Part shown: one piece after another, positions 1-5,581 of the stretch
Numbering within the stretch: position 1 is the first letter of the stretch
How the letters are laid out: every line of letters starts with the position of its first letter
NCBI GenBank assembly: GCA_002292165.1
Contig: DBBK01000048.1
Coordinates: 1-5,581 of the forward strand
Origin: Brevundimonas sp. UBA986
Lineage (GTDB): Bacteria; Pseudomonadota; Alphaproteobacteria; Caulobacterales; Caulobacteraceae
Direction: 5' to 3'
DNA: 5,581 nucleotides
The notes under the pieces: generated by a model
What the model was told of the DNA's origin: nothing
Databases searched by the model: none
Seen by the model: only the letters and a program-made list of their open reading frames with translations
Program-made: the position numbers and the translations under genes

Positions 1-29
1 GGGCGCGGTCGGCCGACCGCGCCCCCTTT
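1..29. terminator. GC-rich hairpin, probable intrinsic terminator (possibly bidirectional)
   Basis: Bases 1-10 (GGGCGCGGTC) pair perfectly with bases 15-24 (GACCGCGCCC) around a GGCC loop, giving a 10-bp stem that is almost all G:C. On the plus strand it is followed by CC and a short TTT run at 27-29, so it could end transcription of a gene lying left of the window. Read on the minus strand it begins 26 bases after the stop codon of the S9 peptidase gene and would also serve that gene. Any minus-strand T tract would lie beyond the window edge and cannot be seen. The stem may also extend leftward out of view. The short T run makes this a moderate call. Confidence 0.55.
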
Positions 30-50
30 GCTTGTGGCCTGCGACCGCCC

Positions 51-2153
51 CTATTGGGCCGGCGTCAGATATTTGTTCAGCCAGCCGAACACCTCATTGT
101 GCCATTGCAGGCTGTTGGCCGGCTTCAGCACCCAATGGTTCTCGTTGGGGAAGACGATCAGGCGGCTGTCGATGCCGCGACGCTGCAGCGCCGTGAAGGT
201 CGACAGGCCCTGGGCGGTCGGGATGCGGAAGTCACGGTCGCCCTGGATCACCAGCATCGGGGTCTTCCACTGGTCGACGTGGTTGGCCGGGTTGAACTTC
301 TGATAGCCCTCGGGATGATCCCACGGCGTGCCGCCGTATTCCCACTCGGTGAACCACAGTTCCTCGGTCGAATAGCCCATGGCGAAGGTGTCGAAGACGC
401 CGTCATGGTTGACCAGGCACTTGAATTCGTTCGGCCAGTTGCCGGCGATCCAGTTGATCATATAGCCGCCGTAGGAGGCGCCCAGGGCGCAGGCGTTGGA
501 GCCGTCGAGGAAGCTGTACTTCGCTTGAGCCGCCGCCCAGCCCTTTTGCAGGTCCTCGAACGGACGGTCGCCCCAGTGCTGGCTGATCGCGTCGGTGAAG
601 GCCTGGCCGTAGCCGGTCGAGCCGTGGAAATCGATCATGACGACGGCATAGCCGGCGCCCGCGTAGGTCTCGGGGTTCCAGCGGTAGGACCAGCCGTTGC
701 CGAACGAACCCTGCGGCCCGCCGTGGATCAGGAAGGCGACCGGATACTTCTGGCCTTCGACATAGCCGGCGGGCTTGATGACATAGCCGTGGACCTCTTC
801 GCCGTTCCAGCCGGCGAAGGTGAACTGCTCGGCGGCGCCGAAGACCTTCTCGTCCAGCGACGGATTCACATGGGTCAGGCGGCGCGGCATCTCGCGGCCG
901 CGGAAGGTCTTGGCGTACAGGTCGCCCGGCTCGGTCAGGCTGTCCTGCTGGAAGATGAAGCCCGAGGGGGTCTGGACGAAGGCCGAGACGTGGCCCGCGC
1001 CGGTGATCGGCACGACCTGGCCCGAACGGACATTGATTGAGAACAGACGCGTCTGACCGACGTCGCCGGCGGTGGTGTAGAGGGTCGAGCCGTCGGCCGA
1101 CCATTGCAGGCCATCGGCCGAGCGATCCCAGTCGGCGGCCAGCTGGCGGGTCTGGCCGGTGGCGACGTCACGCAGGAAGATCGAATATTTGTCGGCCTCG
1201 AAGCCCGGGCGGGCCATGGCGCGATAGGCTAGGGTCTTGCCGTCCGGCGAGAAGACCGCGCCGGTGTCCCAGGCCTTGTTGCCCTCGGTCAGGTTGGTGA
1301 AGTTCCCGTCGCCGGTGGTCAGGCCTTGGGTCTGGTAGAGGTCGAAATTGGTGCTCCACGGCTCGGAATGACCGGCATGGCGGGCCGAGAAGACGATGGC
1401 CGAGCTGTCCGGGGTGAAGGTGAACTCGCTCTCGTCGCCGAAAGGTTTGGACGGGTTGTCGCCGTCGAAGCCCTTGGTCACCCAGACGGCGTCGCCACCG
1501 GCGGTCGGAACGACGAAGAGGTGGTTCTGGGTGCCGTCGGCCCAGGTGTCCCAGTGGCGTACGAACATCCGGTCATAGACCTGACCCGTCGACTTCTTCC
1601 CGGCATTGGCCTTGAAGCGGTCGACCGAGCACTGCAGGTCGGCGCAGTCGCCGAAGACGGCCAGGGAGACGACGATCTTCGAACCGTCGGGGCTGAGTTT
1701 GTAGGCGTTGACGTCCAGCGGCAGGCTGGTGAGCTGTTTCGCGCCCGTGCCGTCGGCGGCGGCGCTCCACACCTGGCTGGTCCCGGACTTGGACGACAGG
1801 AAATACAGGCGGCCGTCGGCGCCCCAGCGGGCCGAGTTGGCGCCGTCGTCGGAGATGGCCAGGCGGCGCGCTTCGCCGTCGGTCTGCAGGTCCTTGATCC
1901 ACAGGCTGCCCGAACGCTTGTTGGCGGCGACGTCGGTCGCGGTCAGGGCATAGACCAGCCAGCGGCCGTCGGCAGAGACCTGCGGATCGCCGATCCGGTT
2001 CAGCCCGATCATGTCGTTATAGGTGAAGGCGTCGCTGGGAGCCGGGGCCGTCGCGGTCGCCGCGGGGGCAGGGGGCGCTTCCGCCATCGCCATGGTGGCG
2101 CTTGAAAGGGCGAGAGCGGCGCAGGCGCCGGACAACAGCGAGCGGTAAGACAT
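51..2153 (-). CDS. Exported S9-family serine peptidase (DPP5 / acylaminoacyl-peptidase-like)
   Basis: A 700-residue prolyl-oligopeptidase-family enzyme, probably periplasmic, that releases dipeptides or short acyl-peptides from peptide N-termini. Residues 1-24 look like a Sec signal peptide (Arg4, hydrophobic core, AMA before Glu25), followed by an Ala/Pro-rich linker to about residue 40. Residues ~45-400 carry repeated PD40/WD40-like blade motifs (SPDG, SADG) of a beta-propeller. The C-terminal alpha/beta-hydrolase domain has HGGP (477-480), GSTGYG (511-516), the nucleophile elbow GASYGG with Ser560, Asp641 in GDRDFRIP, and His673 in NENHW. The Ser-Asp and Asp-His spacings (81 and 32) match the family. 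Cys555/Cys579 flank the nucleophile and could form a disulfide, as could Cys170/Cys175. The start is supported by a good ribosome binding site and by the signal peptide. The gene is transcribed divergently from the acyltransferase operon. The family is certain; exact substrate specificity (DPP5-like versus acylaminoacyl peptidase) cannot be decided from sequence alone. Confidence 0.95.
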   Translation of the reverse strand: MSYRSLLSGACAALALSSATMAMAEAPPAPAATATAPAPSDAFTYNDMIGLNRIGDPQVSADGRWLVYALTATDVAANKRSGSLWIKDLQTDGEARRLAISDDGANSARWGADGRLYFLSSKSGTSQVWSAAADGTGAKQLTSLPLDVNAYKLSPDGSKIVVSLAVFGDCADLQCSVDRFKANAGKKSTGQVYDRMFVRHWDTWADGTQNHLFVVPTAGGDAVWVTKGFDGDNPSKPFGDESEFTFTPDSSAIVFSARHAGHSEPWSTNFDLYQTQGLTTGDGNFTNLTEGNKAWDTGAVFSPDGKTLAYRAMARPGFEADKYSIFLRDVATGQTRQLAADWDRSADGLQWSADGSTLYTTAGDVGQTRLFSINVRSGQVVPITGAGHVSAFVQTPSGFIFQQDSLTEPGDLYAKTFRGREMPRRLTHVNPSLDEKVFGAAEQFTFAGWNGEEVHGYVIKPAGYVEGQKYPVAFLIHGGPQGSFGNGWSYRWNPETYAGAGYAVVMIDFHGSTGYGQAFTDAISQHWGDRPFEDLQKGWAAAQAKYSFLDGSNACALGASYGGYMINWIAGNWPNEFKCLVNHDGVFDTFAMGYSTEELWFTEWEYGGTPWDHPEGYQKFNPANHVDQWKTPMLVIQGDRDFRIPTAQGLSTFTALQRRGIDSRLIVFPNENHWVLKPANSLQWHNEVFGWLNKYLTPAQ

Positions 2154-2161
2154 CGAGCGGG

Positions 2162-2167
2162 TCCTTC
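2162..2167 (-). promoter_or_regulatory. Ribosome binding site of the S9 peptidase gene
   Basis: On the minus strand GAAGGA lies 8 bases before the ATG at 2153. It is the clearest Shine-Dalgarno match in the divergent gap and fixes the peptidase start. Confidence 0.75.
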
Positions 2168-2204
2168 AGGACAGAGGCGTCCAGTATCGAGGACGGCAGG
2201 CGTA

Positions 2205-2223
2205 GCACCGTCGCCTTCGGTGC
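2205..2223. repeat. Short inverted repeat in the divergent gap (possible operator or hairpin)
   Basis: GCACCG (2205-2210) and CGGTGC (2218-2223) are perfect inverted 6-mers separated by 7 bases. The repeat lies about 50 bases upstream of the peptidase start and about 80 upstream of the acyltransferase start, a plausible place for a dimeric regulator to bind. It could equally be a leader hairpin or chance in GC-rich DNA. No regulator is suggested by the window. Confidence 0.35.
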
Positions 2224-2300
2224 GAAAGTTGCTGTTACGGTGGAACGCTCAACGTCGCCGCGCTTGCTCCCGCGCCCCGATCCGGCGACAACCGGCGCGC

Positions 2301-3155
2301 ATGGATTCCTCCGTTCCCGCTTCCAATGAGCCGCATATCTGCGATGTCCTGATCGCCGAGCGCGCGCCGCGTCTGACCCGGTCCTGGGCCTGGCCGATCG
2401 TGCGACCCGCCCTCTACAAGCTTTTGAACTACAAGGCTGCACGCCGGATGGCCGAGGGGGTCAAGGGGCTCTCGGGACAGGGAGCGTTCGACTATATGTC
2501 CGACCTGCTGGACCTGAAGGTCTCGACCCTGAACCTGGAGCGGATCCCGGCGACCGGGCGCTGCGTCATCGTCTGCAACCACCCGACCGGCATCGCCGAC
2601 GGGGTCGCCGTCTATGATGCGATCAAGCAGCGGCGCTCCGACGCCATCTTCTTCGCCAACGCCGACGCCCTGCGCGTCTCGCCCCGGCTGGGTGAGATCG
2701 TCATCCCGGTCGAATGGGTGGTCGAGAAGCGCACGCGTGAGAAGACCCGCGCCACCCTCGACGCCGCGAAGCAGGCCTTCGAGGGCGAGCGCTGCGTGGT
2801 CATGTTCCCGGCCGGTCGTCTGGCCCGGGTCGGCAAGGACGGTTCGGTCACCGATCCGGAATGGGCTCCGACGGCGGCCTCGATGGCGCGTAAGTACAAT
2901 GCGCCGGTGATCCCCATCCATGTGGCGGGCCCGACCTCGACCCTGTTCCATCTGTTCGACAAGGTCTCGCAGGAGCTGCGCGACATCACCCTGTTCCACG
3001 AGCTGCTCAACAAGCGGAAGAAGGCCTTCCAGCTGAAGGTCGGCCTGCCGATCCCGCCGACCCGCCTCGACATCGACGCGGCCCGGGCGACTTACGGGCT
3101 GAAGGCCTTCACCGAGCGGGTCCTGCCCAGCCAGCCCGACGCGGAGTTCGCGTGA
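2301..3155 (+). CDS. PlsC-like lysophospholipid acyltransferase family protein, HX5D subtype
   Basis: A 284-residue protein of the glycerolipid acyltransferase (LPLAT) superfamily, expected to move an acyl chain to a lysophospholipid or similar acceptor at the inner membrane. The active-site block is CNHPTGIADG (residues 92-101), with His94 and Asp100. This gives H-X5-D rather than the classical H-X4-D of PlsC, a spacing I recall from the subgroup of putative acyltransferases and hemolysin-like proteins with NHPxGxxDG. The second block is FPAGR (169-173), where PlsC has FPEGT. A conserved VIPIHV strand follows at 203-208. There is no signal peptide and no convincing transmembrane segment, although the region around 28-45 (WAWPIVRPALYKLL) is amphipathic or hydrophobic and may touch the membrane. 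I chose ATG 2301; an in-frame GTG at 2220 would add 27 basic, low-complexity residues and also lacks a ribosome binding site. It is first in the tight operon and overlaps tsaE by 4 bases. The substrate is unknown. Confidence 0.85.
   Translation: MDSSVPASNEPHICDVLIAERAPRLTRSWAWPIVRPALYKLLNYKAARRMAEGVKGLSGQGAFDYMSDLLDLKVSTLNLERIPATGRCVIVCNHPTGIADGVAVYDAIKQRRSDAIFFANADALRVSPRLGEIVIPVEWVVEKRTREKTRATLDAAKQAFEGERCVVMFPAGRLARVGKDGSVTDPEWAPTAASMARKYNAPVIPIHVAGPTSTLFHLFDKVSQELRDITLFHELLNKRKKAFQLKVGLPIPPTRLDIDAARATYGLKAFTERVLPSQPDAEFA
3143..3146 (+). promoter_or_regulatory. Ribosome binding site for tsaE inside the acyltransferase gene
   Basis: GGAG lies 5 bases before the GTG at 3152, within the last codons of the upstream gene. 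It supports GTG rather than a later codon as the tsaE start. Confidence 0.55.
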
Positions 3156-3637
3156 GCGCTTCCCACACGATCGAACTCGCCGACGCCGGGGCCACGGCGG
3201 CGCTGGGCGCGCGCATCGCCCCCCTGCTTCAGCCGGGCGACGCCGTCCTGCTGTACGGGCCGCTGGGCATGGGCAAGTCGACCCTGGCGCGCGGCCTGAT
3301 CCGGGCCCTGACCGGACCGCATGAAGACGTGCCGTCCCCGACCTTCACCCTGGTCCAGTTCTATGAGACCACGCCGCCGGTGGCCCATTTCGACCTCTAT
3401 CGCCTGAGACGCGCCGACGAGGCCTTCGAGATCGGGCTGGACGAGGCGCTGGACGACGGGGTCGCCATCGTCGAATGGCCCGAACGGCTGGGCGAGGACG
3501 TCAGCTGGCTGATCGGCGAGAACCGCCTTTGCATCACGCTCTCCGAGGAGGGCGACGATCCCGAAACCGCCGGTCGTCTTGCGACCGTTCTTGCCGCAGG
3601 ATCGTGGGAAACGAGAATCGACCATGTCTTCGCCTGA
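3152..3637 (+). CDS. tsaE: tRNA threonylcarbamoyladenosine biosynthesis ATPase TsaE
   Basis: A 161-residue cytoplasmic P-loop ATPase that works with TsaB and TsaD to transfer the threonylcarbamoyl group to A37 of ANN-decoding tRNAs (t6A). Length is typical for the family. The Walker A motif is GPLGMGKST (residues 36-44). Other family hallmarks are SPTFTLV (62-68), HFDLYRL (79-85, holding the Walker-B-like Asp81) and VEWPER (107-112). The start is GTG and its last two bases begin the TGA stop of the acyltransferase gene (GTGA, 4-base overlap), which implies translational coupling. The 3' end overlaps the next gene by 14 bases. TsaB and TsaD are not in the window. Identification is secure from the motifs alone. 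Confidence 0.96.
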   Translation: MSASHTIELADAGATAALGARIAPLLQPGDAVLLYGPLGMGKSTLARGLIRALTGPHEDVPSPTFTLVQFYETTPPVAHFDLYRLRRADEAFEIGLDEALDDGVAIVEWPERLGEDVSWLIGENRLCITLSEEGDDPETAGRLATVLAAGSWETRIDHVFA

Positions 3638-4721
3638 TCGTGAGCTTCAGCGTCTCGACTTCCTCAAGGCCGCCGGCCTTCAGGACGCCGCGCGTGCGCC
3701 CCTGCCGGGCGACGCCTCGACGCGGCGCTATGAGCGGCTGACCGCGACCGACGGGACCTCCCTGATGCTGATGGATCAGGTCGCGGCGGCCGAGAGCCCG
3801 CCGTGCGATCCGGCGTGGACGCCAGAGGAGCGCAAGGCGAAAGGCTGGAACGCCGTGGCCCGGCTGTCGGCTGGACGGGTCGAGGCCTTCGCGGCGGTGG
3901 CCGACCACCTGCGCGGTCTGGGCCTGTCGGCGCCCGCCATGCCGGCGCTCGATGCGCCCGAGGGTCTGGCGGTACTGGAGGATTTCGGAGACGCCCTCTT
4001 CGCCCGGGTGATCGAGGCCGGAGAGGACGAGACGCCGCTGTATCTGGCCGCCATCGAGGCTCTGGTCCGGCTGCACGAGGCGGGCAATCCGCCGGAGGTC
4101 CTGACCGGCGCGGGCGGAGACTGGCCCCTGCTGACCTATGACGCCACGGCCCTGCAGGGCGGGGCGGATCTGTTCGTCGAATGGCTGCCGAAGCTCGCTC
4201 CGGCCCTGTCGTTCGACGAGGCGGCCATCGCGGAATGGCATGAGGCCTGGGCCCCGATCACGGGGGCGGGGGAGGCGGGCGCCGTCGTCATGGCGCACCG
4301 CGATTATCACGCCGAGAACCTGATCTGGCTGCCCGAGCGCGGGGGCGCCGCCCGGGTCGGGATGATCGACTTCCAGGACGCCGTTCGCGCCCACCCCTCG
4401 TGGGACCTGCATTCCCTGCTTCAGGACGCGCGCCGCGATGTCTCGCCGGAGCTGGAAGCGCTCGCGCTCGACCGCTATTTCGCCCTCCGGCCCGAGCTGG
4501 ATCGAGGCGAGTTCATGAAGGCCTATGCCGGTCTGGCGGCCCTGAACGAGGCGCGGATTCTGGGCATCTTCGCGCGGCTGATCGTGCGGGATCACAAGCC
4601 GAAATACGCCGCCTTCATGCCGCGCATGTGGGCCCATCTGAACGCCAATCTGAAACAGCCGGGGCTGGAGACGGTCGCCGCCTGGTTCGACAGATACGTC
4701 CCGGCGGAGAGCCGCAAATGA
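3624..4721 (+). CDS. amgK: AmgK-like N-acetylmuramate/N-acetylglucosamine anomeric kinase (APH-fold)
   Basis: A 365-residue aminoglycoside-phosphotransferase-fold kinase. AmgK enzymes phosphorylate MurNAc and GlcNAc at the anomeric C1 hydroxyl, in the peptidoglycan recycling route known from Pseudomonas putida. Visible features: GDASTRRY (29-36), the N-lobe nucleotide-binding region seen as GDASxRRY in this group; LMLMD (47-51); LEDFGD (118-123); catalytic loop HRDYHAEN (225-232) with Asp227 and Asn232; metal-binding IDFQDA (248-253) with Asp249. ATG 3624 is preferred over the upstream in-frame ATG 3579 because the family N-terminus starts there and GAGAA lies 6 bases before it. The gene overlaps tsaE by 14 bases and the next gene by 4 (ATGA). 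The adjacent MurU-like gene strongly supports the AmgK assignment over a generic phosphotransferase. Between LMD and the VADHLR helix (about 93-98) there is a longer stretch than I expect for Pseudomonas AmgK, possibly a lineage insertion. Confidence 0.87.
   Translation: MSSPDRELQRLDFLKAAGLQDAARAPLPGDASTRRYERLTATDGTSLMLMDQVAAAESPPCDPAWTPEERKAKGWNAVARLSAGRVEAFAAVADHLRGLGLSAPAMPALDAPEGLAVLEDFGDALFARVIEAGEDETPLYLAAIEALVRLHEAGNPPEVLTGAGGDWPLLTYDATALQGGADLFVEWLPKLAPALSFDEAAIAEWHEAWAPITGAGEAGAVVMAHRDYHAENLIWLPERGGAARVGMIDFQDAVRAHPSWDLHSLLQDARRDVSPELEALALDRYFALRPELDRGEFMKAYAGLAALNEARILGIFARLIVRDHKPKYAAFMPRMWAHLNANLKQPGLETVAAWFDRYVPAESRK
4706..4710 (+). promoter_or_regulatory. Ribosome binding site for murU inside amgK
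   Basis: GGAGA lies 7 bases upstream of ATG 4718 and is the best-placed Shine-Dalgarno match for that start. It sits within the last codons of the kinase gene. Confidence 0.6.
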
Positions 4722-5473
4722 GCGTGGTTCCGAAGACCGCCATGGTGCTGGCCGCCGGGCTCGGCACCCGGATGCGGCCCCTGACCGACGACCGGCCCAA
4801 GGCTCTGGTCGAGGTGGGCGGCAAGGCCCTGATCGACCACACCCTGGCCCGGCTGGCCGAGGCGGGAGTGGAGCGGGCCGTTGTCAACGCCCACGCCTTC
4901 GCCGACCGGCTGATCGCCCATCTGGGCGGCTATGACGGCCCGCTGGAGATCGTCATCTCCGATGAGCGTCAGCATGCCCTGCCGCTGGAGACCGGCGGCG
5001 GGATCAAGGCCGCAGCGAGCCAATTGGGCGAGGCCCCGATCCTCGTGGCCAATATCGACAGCGTCTGGATCGAGGACCAGGAGCCGCCGGCCAAGGCGAT
5101 CCACGACCTCTGCGCGGGCTTCGATCCCGAACGGATGAGTTGCCGCCTGCTGCTGGCCCATATGGCGCGCACGACCGGCTTCGACGGCGCCGGGGACTTC
5201 ATGCAGGCCGAAGACGGGAAGCTGACGGCGCGGCGCACGGCGAAGGCGGCCAGCGCCCCGCTCAACTATATGGGCGTCCACATCGTCGATCCGCGTCCGA
5301 TCTTCGCCTGGCCCGAGACCGAGTTCGGCCTGTTCCCGGCGGGCGGCGGCCTGTGGGGCGGCTGGGAGGCGGAGGGACGTCTGTACGGCCTCGTCATGGA
5401 GGGCGACTGGATGCACGTCGGCGACCCCGAGGCTCGCGACGTCGCCGAGGCGCGTCTTTCGCGAGACAAATGA
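4718..5473 (+). CDS. murU: MurU-like N-acetylmuramate-1-phosphate uridylyltransferase
   Basis: A 251-residue nucleotidyltransferase of the sugar-1-phosphate family, cytoplasmic. MurU makes UDP-MurNAc from UTP and MurNAc-1-phosphate, the product of AmgK. The N-terminal signature LAAGLGTRMRPLT (11-23) with PKALVEVGGK (27-36) is the nucleotide-binding loop with Lys28. ETGGGI (91-96) follows the SDE at 81-83, NIDSVW (112-117) supplies the metal-binding Asp114 and GDWMHVGDPEA (229-239) closes the active site. There is no left-handed beta-helix acyltransferase domain as in GlmU, which favours MurU over GlmU. RmlA/GalU-type enzymes share the first motif but are longer and differ at the C-terminus. 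ATG 4718 is used because the signature begins 10 residues later and the ATGA overlap with the kinase stop is typical of coupling. It also overlaps addB by 4 bases. Substrate identity rests on the AmgK neighbour. Confidence 0.88.
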   Translation: MSVVPKTAMVLAAGLGTRMRPLTDDRPKALVEVGGKALIDHTLARLAEAGVERAVVNAHAFADRLIAHLGGYDGPLEIVISDERQHALPLETGGGIKAAASQLGEAPILVANIDSVWIEDQEPPAKAIHDLCAGFDPERMSCRLLLAHMARTTGFDGAGDFMQAEDGKLTARRTAKAASAPLNYMGVHIVDPRPIFAWPETEFGLFPAGGGLWGGWEAEGRLYGLVMEGDWMHVGDPEARDVAEARLSRDK

Positions 5474-5581
5474 CAGGTCGCTTTGATCCCTTCGCGGGCG
5501 TCGGGTCGCGCTGGCTGACCATCCCGGCCCACCGGCCCTTCCTTGAGGATCTGGCGGCGGGGGTGCTGGACTGGCTGGGCG
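5470..5581 (+). CDS. addB: Probable AddB, double-strand break repair protein (5' fragment)
   Basis: Only the first 37 codons are in the window; the gene runs off the right edge. The ATG shares bases with the TGA of murU (ATGA, 4-base overlap). The readable N-terminus has WLTIPAHRPFLEDLAAGVL (residues 15-33), which resembles the IP-x-x-x-PFL-x-x-LA pattern at the start of alphaproteobacterial AddB. AddB is the nuclease/helicase-like partner of AddA in the AddAB enzyme that processes DNA ends for RecA. Caulobacterales genomes commonly place addB directly after the kinase-nucleotidyltransferase pair. That synteny is from memory and the fragment is short, so the call is moderate. No strong ribosome binding site is present, so translation likely depends on coupling to murU. 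Confidence 0.72.
   Translation, partial: MTGRFDPFAGVGSRWLTIPAHRPFLEDLAAGVLDWLG

Larger units (their letters stand above)
2154..2300. other. Divergent intergenic region between peptidase and acyltransferase operon
   Basis: This 147-base gap must contain the promoters for both directions, unless the operon promoter lies inside the peptidase gene. I looked for TTGAC(A/G)-like and TATAAT-like pairs at 16-18 base spacing on both strands and found only weak partial matches, such as TTGAGC on the minus strand with no good -10 partner. No promoter is therefore called. The only clear structures are the peptidase ribosome binding site and the inverted repeat at 2205-2223. There is no obvious Shine-Dalgarno sequence in front of the acyltransferase ATG at 2301. 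Confidence 0.7.

Noticed and set aside
54..1040. Long open frame on the plus strand opposite the peptidase gene (328 codons)
   Set aside because: It lies wholly antisense to a secure S9 peptidase. It is rich in Val, Ala, Gly and Arg, as expected from the mirrored codons of GC-rich DNA, and shows no recognisable motif.
1326..2105. Plus-strand open frame opposite the peptidase N-terminal half (259 codons)
   Set aside because: Shadow frame of the beta-propeller coding sequence; no motif and no plausible ribosome binding site context.
2121..2153. Possible lipoprotein signal around Cys11 of the peptidase (LLSGAC)
   Set aside because: The lipobox would need Leu at -3 relative to Cys, but the residue there is Ser and the N-terminal segment before it is too short. 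An ordinary Sec signal cleaved after AMA (residue 24) fits better.
2229..2274. Candidate -35 boxes TTGCTG/TTGCTC (plus) and TTGAGC (minus)
   Set aside because: None has a credible -10 partner at 16-18 bases, so no promoter was called.
2235..2999. Minus-strand open frame opposite the acyltransferase (254 codons)
   Set aside because: Antisense to conserved acyltransferase motifs, and it covers the divergent gap only by chance lack of stops.
3534..4637. Long open frame on the minus strand opposite tsaE and amgK (367 codons)
   Set aside because: Antisense to two genes with clear catalytic motifs; its Arg/Gly/Gln-rich composition without domains is typical of a GC-rich shadow frame.
4400..4717. 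Upstream extension of the murU frame (106 extra codons)
   Set aside because: It overlaps the kinase C-terminal coding region in another frame, and the nucleotidyltransferase signature begins right after ATG 4718, which has a good ribosome binding site and the ATGA overlap.

Overview
This is an ordinary chromosomal segment of a GC-rich alphaproteobacterium. The gene content and order fit Caulobacterales: tsaE, then a sugar kinase of the AmgK type, a MurU-type nucleotidyltransferase and the start of addB. Brevundimonas or a close relative of Caulobacter is my best guess. That placement is inferred from protein character and synteny, because no database search could be run. I see no mobile element, CRISPR array, rRNA or tRNA gene.

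Layout. A strong GC-rich hairpin (1-24, with a short T run after it) sits at the left edge, just past the end of a large minus-strand gene. That gene (51-2153) encodes an exported S9-family serine peptidase resembling DPP5 and acylaminoacyl peptidases, with a signal peptide, a beta-propeller region and a complete Ser-Asp-His triad. A 147-base divergent gap (2154-2300) holds the peptidase ribosome binding site and a small GC-rich inverted repeat. I found no convincing sigma70-type promoter in it.

From 2301 to the right edge, five plus-strand genes are packed with no gaps: a PlsC-like acyltransferase with an HX5D motif, TsaE (t6A tRNA modification ATPase), an AmgK-like anomeric amino-sugar kinase, a MurU-like uridylyltransferase, and the first 37 codons of a probable AddB (recombination nuclease/helicase subunit). 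Every junction is an overlap (4, 14, 4 and 4 bases), so the row is very probably one translationally coupled operon.

How the genes work together. AmgK and MurU would act in sequence to recycle peptidoglycan sugar: MurNAc is phosphorylated at C1 and then converted to UDP-MurNAc, bypassing de novo synthesis. TsaE (tRNA modification), AddB (double-strand break repair) and the acyltransferase (lipid metabolism) have no obvious mechanistic link to that pathway and look like housekeeping co-transcription. I did not find a clearly new biological system. The items most worth checking are the motif variant in the acyltransferase, the tight coupling of unrelated housekeeping functions, and the inverted repeat in the divergent gap.
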